Source: Plantago major (Eukaryota; Streptophyta; Magnoliopsida; Lamiales; Plantaginaceae). From it: a stretch of DNA of 64,000 nt. The position numbers and the translations under genes are program-made. The notes beneath the pieces were generated by a model, which was given only the letters and a program-made list of their open reading frames with translations, was not told the DNA's origin and did no database searches. This document shows positions 57,587-64,000 of this stretch, in pieces; within the stretch, counting starts at the first letter, position 1; the number at the start of each line of letters is the position of its first letter. The stretch spans positions 68,670,035 to 68,734,034 of the forward strand of contig CM048844.1 in assembly GCA_026545765.1 (NCBI GenBank). The letters run 5' to 3'.

Positions 57587-58828
57587 TCAGTAATAGTTCT
57601 TTGAACTTTTCTGAGAGTTCATCAGTAGGAGGTGTTTTCTTACTTCCTTCATAGAATACAACATGAACTGATTCTTCAATTTTCTTTGTTCTTTTGTTGT
57701 AAACTCGTAAGCTTTCTTTGTGGAATAGCCAAGAAAAACACCTTCATCTGCCTTTGGTTGAAATGTTCTCAGATAATCTTTCCCATTGTTTAGAACAAAA
57801 CATCTACAACCAAATACTCTCAGATGTTTGATATTAGGAGGTCTTCCAACCAAAATTTCATAGGGGGTCCTGTCATGGTGTTTGTTTATCAAGCATCTGT
57901 TCTGAGTGTAGCAGGCTGTGTTTACAGCTTCAACCCAATATATTTCACTTATCTCAGTGTCTGCTAGCATTGTCCTTGCAGCTTCTTTAATGGTTCTGTT
58001 TTTCCTTTCTGCAACACCATTTTGTTGAGGTGTTCTTACAGAGGAAAGTTGGTGTTGTATACCTTTGCAGGTACAAAACTCCTTTATGTACTGATTGACA
58101 AACTCAGTACCATGATCTGTTCTGATTGCAGATACCTTGTCATTTTTCATGACTTCAAGCTTTTTCAGCAAGTTTGGTATCTCCACCCTGGCATCAGATT
58201 TGTGTTTAAGAAAGACAACCCAAGTGAATCTTGAGAAGTCATCTACAACAACCAGACCATACTTCTTTCCTGCATAACTAGTTACAGATGTTTCAAAAAG
58301 ATCCATATGTAAAATTTGCATTGGTTTAACACTAGAGTGTCTGATTTTGGACTTGAAAGAGATCTTAGATTGTTTCCCCATCTGACAGGCAGAACAGATA
58401 CCATCCTTTCTGAAAGATGTTTTGGGAAGACCAACCACTAACTCTTTCTTGGCAAGTCTATTCAGAGTTTTGAAATTCAAGTGACTCATTCTTTTGTGCC
58501 ATAACCAGTGCTCTTCTGTGTGACCAGATTGACTCACCATGAGACATTCTTCAGTTGTGGCAGATGCCCAATCGGCAACATAAAGACTGCCTTTCCGCCG
58601 ACCAACTAAGACTGTCTGCTTTGACTCATTGTCAATTAGTTTGCAGTATTTAGCTTTGAATTTTATAGTAAAACCCTTGTCTGCAAACTGGCTCATGCTA
58701 AATAGATTGTATTTCAAATCCTTAACATGTAATACGCCGATTGTTAAAGTTCCCAATTTGACGTTGCCAAATCCGGAGAGGGATTTAATTCTCCTCCAGC
58801 AAATCTGATATCTGGTCCTGTGTTGCAA
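57587..58828 (-). CDS. Copia integrase (GAG-pre-integrase + core)
   Basis: A 413-codon open frame. It holds the pre-integrase zinc-binding HHCC pattern ([16 protein letters not shown] with CSAC), then the DDE core: [17 protein letters not shown] and [14 protein letters not shown] supply the D, D and E. The copia C-terminal phrase [11 protein letters not shown] follows. The frame is open end to end, but it must be part of a polyprotein whose neighbours are frameshifted, so it is unlikely to be made properly. It inserts element cDNA, producing the 5-bp TSD. Confidence 0.85.
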   Translation of the reverse strand: MQHRTRYQICWRRIKSLSGFGNVKLGTLTIGVLHVKDLKYNLFSMSQFADKGFTIKFKAKYCKLIDNESKQTVLVGRRKGSLYVADWASATTEECLMVSQSGHTEEHWLWHKRMSHLNFKTLNRLAKKELVVGLPKTSFRKDGICSACQMGKQSKISFKSKIRHSSVKPMQILHMDLFETSVTSYAGKKYGLVVVDDFSRFTWVVFLKHKSDARVEIPNLLKKLEVMKNDKVSAIRTDHGTEFVNQYIKEFCTCKGIQHQLSSVRTPQQNGVAERKNRTIKEAARTMLADTEISEIYWVEAVNTACYTQNRCLINKHHDRTPYEILVGRPPNIKHLRVFGCRCFVLNNGKDYLRTFQPKADEGVFLGYSTKKAYEFTTKEQRKLKNQFMLYSMKEVRKHLLLMNSQKSSKNYY

Positions 58829-59244
58829 GCTTTGTAGTCAACCAGATTTGCTTTGTCTCCTGTCATGTGCTTTCCGTATCCACTATCAAATAGCCATTGT
58901 GCTTTAGTCCAGGAGGCATTCTGCACACAACAGGAAACAGGAGATTAGGTTCTCATATCTTTGATGGAACCGTCAGAATCAAAAGTTCTTCCAGTAGGAA
59001 TCCATTTTTGAATGAATTTCTTTGAAATATGCTTTTGTCGACAGAACGTAAGGAGGAATTCTTTTGAATGAAAGTTATCATTAGTAAGAATTATTTTCTT
59101 CCTTGGTGTGTTCCTAGGTGCTCCATATGATGCTTTCAGATACCTGTCAGGTTTCTGAGTTTGCTTTTCAGCAAACTTAGCCTTCCTTGCCAGATTTCTT
59201 CTAGCCCTGGCATTCAGATTTTCAGTGGCTTGATTTAATTCCAC
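58744..59244 (-). pseudogene. Copia protease region and gag-pro linker
   Basis: 58945-59244 is a basic linker (NARARRNLARKAKFAEKQ). After a stop at 58945-58947 comes 58744-58926 with the copia protease motif WLFDSGYGKHMTGD. The usual DSGCSRHMTG has Cys where this copy has Tyr; the catalytic Asp is kept. A frame change joins it to the integrase segment at about 58750-58830. Confidence 0.7.
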
Positions 59245-60323
59245 TTCTGATAATTGCTTTGAGCAATTCTAGCTTTCAGCCATCGTTCTTGCTCCTGCTT
59301 GTACTCATGAGCAAGTTGTTTTCCGATGCCTTTGTAGCCAATGCCGTTTCGAGCACTTGAAGCTATCTGAGATCTTTTCTCAGCAGCTTTGCTAGTCTCT
59401 GGTTGATCCAATTTCTTTCCAGAAAAAGTGACATGGGAGAATTTGCCAGCTCCTGCAATTCTACCTTTTTGAGAGACATAGCACTGTGGGTGTTTACACT
59501 TTTCAGTGTTGTGTTTCTTTTCAGAGACGTACTCATCAGTTTTGTTTTTGACTTGTTTTTCCCACAAAGGTCTAGTCGCAACTGCCTTTCCTTTGTCAAC
59601 AATCTTTGTCTTTTCACCAATACTATAGATTGCATGGGAACCGTCTTGCTGAGTACTTACAAATGTTCTCTTCTCCTTACTCTTATTCAGAGTAATAGAA
59701 CAATCTGTCTGAGTATTCAGCCCAAGTCCTTTCTTTTCTGAAGGATCTCTTAAGTAAGATTGTACTTCAGTAAGAGTGTCACTAGATTTGGCATAAGATT
59801 GAAAGGATAGTTCTTTCTTCTTGAGTTCCTTGTTTTCAGAAAGAAGATTTTCATAATTCTTTCGTAACTCAGCCATTGCTTCTTCATGTGACTTTTTAGC
59901 CTCAGATATCTGAGCTTTGAGAAATGCGTTTTCAGCATCCTTTCTCTCAGAATCTTTAACTAATTGAGAATTTTCCTTTTCAAGAGAATTCTTTTCTTCT
60001 TCAAGGTTTTCGGCTCTAGCTCGAATCATTAGAAATTCTCTTTCATAGATGTCAAGTTCTTTCCTGAGATTTTCTAGATTTTTTATTTCCTCTTCATCAC
60101 TTTCATAAGTGTAGTAAGAAGTATGTGTTACCTCATCAGCCATAAGACAGTTTTCTATGTTGGAGATGTCTGGTCCGTCAATTTCAGCAACTCCACACAT
60201 TTCATTCTTCTTGAGGCCGAAGTCGATTATGTCATGAGTAACTCCACATAATTCTGGTGATGGTAGGGTTGAATCATCTGAATTGTCATCTTCAGAATCT
60301 GTCTCAACGTCTAGAGCATCCAT
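59235..60323 (-). CDS. Gag-downstream coiled-coil protein
   Basis: An intact 362-codon frame from MDALDVETDSEDD. The acidic N-terminus (residues 1-85) is followed by a long predicted coiled coil (about residues 90-185: heptad-like LENLRKELDIYEREF, ENLEEEKNSLEKEN, ENLLSENKELKKKEL), then a Lys/Ser-rich part with CKHPQC. It lies between the gag zinc knuckle and protease. It may be the C-terminal half of a large Gag, as in Sirevirus-type elements, or a separate structural protein. No catalytic motif. Confidence 0.6.
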   Translation of the reverse strand: MDALDVETDSEDDNSDDSTLPSPELCGVTHDIIDFGLKKNEMCGVAEIDGPDISNIENCLMADEVTHTSYYTYESDEEEIKNLENLRKELDIYEREFLMIRARAENLEEEKNSLEKENSQLVKDSERKDAENAFLKAQISEAKKSHEEAMAELRKNYENLLSENKELKKKELSFQSYAKSSDTLTEVQSYLRDPSEKKGLGLNTQTDCSITLNKSKEKRTFVSTQQDGSHAIYSIGEKTKIVDKGKAVATRPLWEKQVKNKTDEYVSEKKHNTEKCKHPQCYVSQKGRIAGAGKFSHVTFSGKKLDQPETSKAAEKRSQIASSARNGIGYKGIGKQLAHEYKQEQERWLKARIAQSNYQKWN

Positions 60324-60399
60324 TGAATGGATTTTCTTTCTTTCTTCGCTAACAAAGCTTTACGCTTCTTCGAAGATTCTTACATCTTTCTTGTCACTG

Positions 60400-61463
60400 T
60401 CCTTAGTTTGTTGAGGCGGGACAATCCTTCTTGAAGTGGCTGTGTTTACGACAATAGAAGCAGATATCGCTTCCAATTCGCTTCCTCAGTACATGATGCT
60501 TTCTGAGCTGGCTTGTTCAGCGAGCTCTGCATATTTTTGTACTGGTGATAGTTTGAGCCTAGATGCTTTTTCAGCTTCTCTTTGGCTTTTCTTCTCTCAA
60601 TTTCTCGACTGACAAATTTGCTCATTTGCTTTGCAAAGAAGAGCACCTCGCCCTCCTCCTTGCTTTTCTTCTTTTCAGAAGTTCCTTGATTAACTAGAGC
60701 AACATTCTGCAACTTTTCAGTTGTTTGTTCTCTCTGAGTTGTTTCATAGTCAACAGTAGCAAGATGAGAGAAAAGTTCCACTGAAGTGATATTTGGCATA
60801 CCTTGGTTAAAATAGAAGAATTTAGTATGGTCCCAGTTGTGGTTAAGACTTCTGACAATAGTCTTAATTTTCTCTGACTGAGAGTATCTATTGCTTTCCC
60901 CAAGTGCTGCCATATCACTCATAAGAGTGGTAAATCTGAAATCAAGTTCTTCCAGAGTTTCAGTGGGACCTTGTTTGAAATTTTGAAATTTCAACTTTAG
61001 AACTTCGAACTTGTTTTCCTTGGTTTTCTCGCCCGCAGATTTCTTCAATCACCGCCATGCAACTTTCGTGCTTTAGCACCCCACGCTTTACATAATGTAT
61101 GTGCTCTGGTGTCGATCTGATGATGATGTTACGAGCTTGACCATCCAGACGATTCCTCTTGGCATCTTCCGATATCCAGAGTTCTCTGGGCTTTGGTTCG
61201 TAAATAACGTGACCAGTAGATCTTCCACTAGTTGACGCATCTTTTTGTGAAGATCCTTCGCTTTGATCTCTATCTCTTCCACTTGAAACCTCCATGACTT
61301 GCTTAAGTTGTTGAATGACTATTGGGCCATTCTTTATTACTTCGATCATCTCGTCACGTATGGCTTCAAAGTGGAGCATCATGTTATTTTTCCATTTCTC
61401 GTAGTTCTCTGGTTTGAGAACGGGTGCATCACTCAGAGACGTACTTGCACACTTAACACACAA
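60400..61463 (-). pseudogene. Copia Gag with zinc knuckle, frameshifted
   Basis: N-terminal frame 60960-61463 (VLKPENYEKWKNNMMLHFEA, a DUF4219/UBN2-type gag start) and, in another frame, 60446-61048 (EVLKLKFQNFKQGPTETLEE, RSLNHNWDHTKFFYFNQG, LFSHLATVDYE). A CCHC knuckle CFYCRKHSHFKKDC follows at about 60421-60462 in a third frame. Thus two frameshifts, near 61030 and 60470. Gag builds the particle and binds RNA through the knuckle. Confidence 0.82.
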
Positions 61464-61540
61464 ATTAAATAGTCCTCAAAAATGGACAAAGTTCCTTCAC
61501 CTATCTGGGGATCTAGGTTCAAGCGGTTGGTGAACCTCCC

Positions 61541-61553
61541 GCCTGATACCACT
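61541..61553 (-). promoter_or_regulatory. Copia primer-binding site
   Basis: The minus strand reads AGTGGTATCAGGC directly after the 5' LTR, matching the TGGTATCAGA-type site for initiator tRNA-Met. Confidence 0.85.
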
Positions 61554-63253
61554 TGTTGGTACAGATAACGGCAAAGTAAAAGACTAGAGGGGGGTGAATA
61601 GTCTTTTAAAACTTTTGTCGATAACAAATGTTTCTCAGATATCTGAATGGATATCTGATACTTAGAATCAGAGTGCGGAAGACTTAATAAAGATAAGTGT
61701 AGAAACAGTTAATAAGTGTGTCTGTGTTGCTGAAGTATAAATACAGAAATGTAAATGACACAGCAAGTATAGTGGTATCTGGAGGTGGCGTAATCCTCCA
61801 ACTAATCCACTTCGGTCTATCAGAGACCTAGAATTCACTAGAACAGATAATTGAGATAACCTTACAAAAATCCTATTCTAAGATTCTTAACAATTGGTTC
61901 CCAACCAAATGTTCCCCCTGAGTTGTTCCCTAGCTTCTTCAGCCAAGTACTTCCTATACTTAGAAACCTTTGAGTTGTTCCTTAGCTTACCAAGCTAAGT
62001 ACTTCCTATACTTAGAAACCTTGGAGTTATTCCTTAGTTTCCCAAATCAAGTACTTCCTATACTCCGGTAACCTTGGAGTTATTCCCTGATTTTTCAAAC
62101 TAAGTACTTCCTTGCATCACGCTTGGTTTTGGTGTTAGTTTCAGTTTGAGTTGTCAGATGAGCGTCTTAATAACTTTTCAGTTATTCAGATAGCTCTGTG
62201 AACTAAGTTACTTAATACACTTTACAGCGTATGGTATCTTGTTCGATTTTACTGACCCAAGTCTTATGATATCTGTTCAAAAGAATGAATCTCAGATAGT
62301 TGATCTTTTGATTCAACTCCTTCACATATAGCTTTGCTTGTTTAGGATCAGGACACTTAGAACTTCAGTGTTTACTCAAGATCACAAGCTTTAGTCGCAA
62401 CAGAAAGCTTTGATAATAAGTAAGTTGCTTTGAGAGAGTAGGATGTTCAGAGTTCTATGTTTCAGCGTATGCAATATGTGTCCTTCTTCTCAAGCTGTCT
62501 AAGTGTTGATATTTATAGATGAATTTGAGTGCCGTTTGAATAGTATCCGTTAGGCTCAAATTCAAACTATCGATATCTGTGTGTATAGTACTGTAGCAGG
62601 TTTTGTCTTCTTCTCAGAAGTTGCCGTTACTTTTACTCAGACATCTCTGTCCGTGCATTAAATGCATTGTACTATACTTTCTGTCCTGTAGTGTCAACGG
62701 AACTATGCTTTGTATCAGAGACTAGACTTGTTGTCTGATTCTTTGCACGTCCTTATCTTCATTCTTCAGATACCACTTGTATTGATTGAAACAACTTTGT
62801 TTGCAATATATGTTCCTTTTTCAGAAACGTGGTTAACGCTCAAGGTATCTGAGAATAGATATCTGTGGAAACTTTCCTTGTCTTCAGATATGTATCTCAT
62901 TTCTCAGATATCTCTTGTGACACAGTTTGTTTGAAACTGTTCGTGTCTACAAGATATCTGGCTAAGATATCTGAACAACAGATTCAGTAATCTTGTGCAG
63001 TTTTCTTCAAGTCTTCAATTCTTGTTGAGCTTTCTGCTTGGATGTCTTCTTCTTGGTCTTATCTTCATAAAATAAAAATTACATTTTGAGACCTATCATC
63101 CTATACAAGATTAGCTAGACTATCATACTTAGTGGGTTTCCTCTTTTACAATGTTCAAGTGAACCAAGAGTACTAATCACCTTTCTGAGACTAAGATAAG
63201 TCATCATGTTGCTGAACAAAATCTAAACAGATATTCTAAAAAAATATCTAACA
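61554..63253 (-). repeat. Copia 5' LTR (1700 bp)
   Basis: Partner of 47042-48736. Minus-strand TATA box TATAAATAT at 62509-62517. The repeated short frame at 62710-62934 is just LTR sequence. Confidence 0.93.
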
Positions 63254-63441
63254 AAGATTTACTCAAGTTATCACTTACTTGGTTCTAGAAAACAGATAGC
63301 ATTAGTGGAGGCGTCAATTCCACTAAGCTACAATTAATTAAGCTAATCCAGATACTACTGTTCGCAACTAACTGATAGATAAAGCAAGACGAAAACGTTG
63401 TGTTGTAAATGAACAAATATTTAATCTAAGAGTGATTTTGA

Positions 63442-63514
63442 CGCGCCTGCTGCCTTCCTTGGATGTCGTAGCCGTTTCTCAGGCTCCCTCTCCGGAATCG
63501 AACCCTAATTCTCC
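63442..63514 (-). pseudogene. 18S rRNA fragment, antisense
   Basis: The minus strand reads GGTTCGATTCCGGAGAGGGA, GCCTGAGAAACGGCTAC and AAGGAAGGCAGCAGGCGCG, the well-known conserved part of nuclear 18S rRNA. Only about 73 nt are present, with at least one substitution (GACATCC for CACATCC). Confidence 0.9.
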
Positions 63515-63585
63515 CAATTTGGTGCGGGGGCAAATAATGGCATCCTGTTAGCTCGGTTTGCCCAAAAAGGATCCCTCATTGACCG
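63515..63585 (+). other. Possible ITS2 remnant
   Basis: GTGCGGGGGCAAATAATGGC, GCTCGGTTTGCCCAAAAAGG and ATCCCTCATTGACC resemble the 3' part of plant ITS2 and lead straight into 25S. Diverged, so tentative. Confidence 0.5.
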
Positions 63586-63606
63586 CGACCACAGGTCAGA
63601 CGGGAC

Positions 63607-63638
<32 letters not shown>

Positions 63639-63846
63639 TGGAGAAGAAACTTACATGGATTGCCCTAGTAACGGGGAGCGAACCGGGAATAGCCCAACTT
63701 GAGAATCGGGCGGCCACGCCATCCGAATTGTAGTCTGGAGAAGCATCCTCAGCAGCGGACCGGGCTCAAGTCCCCTGGAAAGGGGCGCCGGAGAGGGTGA
63801 GATCCCCGACGTGCCCGGACCCTGTCGTACCACGAGGCGCTGTCGG

Positions 63847-63901
<55 letters not shown>

Positions 63902-63928
63902 ATAAATATGGGCGAGAGACCGATAGCG

Positions 63929-63963
<35 letters not shown>

Positions 63964-63964
63964 A

Positions 63965-64000
<36 letters not shown>
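63586..64000 (+). pseudogene. 25S rRNA 5' end, decayed
   Basis: From CGACCACAGGTCAG through CCCGCTGAGTTTAAGCATAT, CCCCTGGAAAGGGGCGCCGG and GAGTCAAAGAGTGCTTGAAA this is the 5' end of nuclear 25S rRNA; it continues past the window. Differences at normally invariant sites (for example AGCGGTGGAGAAG for AGCGGAGGAAAAG, ACGGGGAGCG for ACGGCGAGCG, TTTAAAAAGAGAG for TTTGAAAAGAGAG) and several C-to-T or G-to-A changes mark it as a pseudogene, not a working repeat. Confidence 0.9.

Larger units (their letters stand above)
47042..63253 (-). mobile_element. Giant Ty1/copia element (16.2 kb) with an extra multi-exon gene
   Basis: Bounded by LTRs of 1695 and 1700 bp with 5-bp TSD AAGAT (47037-47041, 63254-63258). 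On the minus strand: 5' LTR, tRNA-Met-type primer site, gag with zinc knuckle, a coiled-coil ORF, protease, integrase, reverse transcriptase, RNase H, about 6 kb holding a separate spliced gene, polypurine tract, 3' LTR. The order integrase before reverse transcriptase defines copia. Extra sequence after RNase H recalls the Sirevirus lineage, but this length is unusual. LTRs differ at scattered sites only, yet gag and pol contain many frameshifts. Confidence 0.92.

Noticed and set aside
46995..63440. Copia insertion inside a longer gypsy LTR
   Set aside because: The two gypsy repeats diverge exactly at a TG terminus at 46994, so the LTR most likely ends there and the copia element lies 47 bp outside it.
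63586..64000. Functional 25S rRNA gene
   Set aside because: Substitutions at invariant positions and the antisense 18S junction upstream argue for a pseudogene.

Overview
This window looks like nuclear DNA of a flowering plant, probably a eudicot. It is AT-rich and packed with plant repeat classes: Stowaway and hAT MITEs, a Mutator-like element (MULE), a Helitron, plant L1-type LINE, TRIM, LARD, Ty3/gypsy and Ty1/copia LTR elements, and a decayed 45S rDNA piece. I found no convincing single-copy host gene. Every long reading frame I could assign belongs to a transposable element, and most are broken by stops or frameshifts. No software was run; alignments are by eye.

Layout. 1-9.6 kb: a CACTA terminus holding a hAT MITE, SINE-like units, foldback and TIR elements, a solo LTR with perfect target-site duplication (TSD), a Stowaway MITE and a G-rich minisatellite. 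9.6-14.7 kb: a 5'-truncated Helitron with an intact 3' hairpin/CTAG end, flanked by a direct duplication of about 300 bp. 15-19 kb: LTR-like sequence and two small elements that share TIRs with the next one. 19.1-32.6 kb: a MULE of about 5.6 kb carrying a decayed transposase gene and an intact antisense GRF-zinc-finger gene. Its right TIR is split by a 7.9 kb non-autonomous LTR element (LARD) holding a GC-rich 37-bp minisatellite. 33.2-33.4 kb: a TRIM. 33.9-40.8 kb: a full-length LINE with an 18-bp TSD, whose reverse transcriptase is interrupted by a solo LTR. 42.1-47.0 kb: a gypsy element with gag and protease only. 47.0-63.3 kb: a 16.2 kb copia element, minus strand, with TSD and both LTRs. 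63.4-64 kb: an rDNA pseudogene made of antisense 18S joined to ITS2/25S.

The most unusual object is the copia element. Besides gag-pol it carries about 6 kb between RNase H and the 3' LTR that reads as a separate multi-exon gene: its own TATA-like box, a long first exon, at least five short phase-0 GT-AG introns, and repeated glutamate/proline/serine-rich exon modules. Introns persisting in an RNA-copied element imply either a captured gene or a spliced subgenomic mRNA, as in retroviral env expression. The MULE's intact antisense GRF gene beside a dead transposase, the LARD's higher-order hairpin minisatellite, and the Helitron flanked by a long target duplication are the other main leads.
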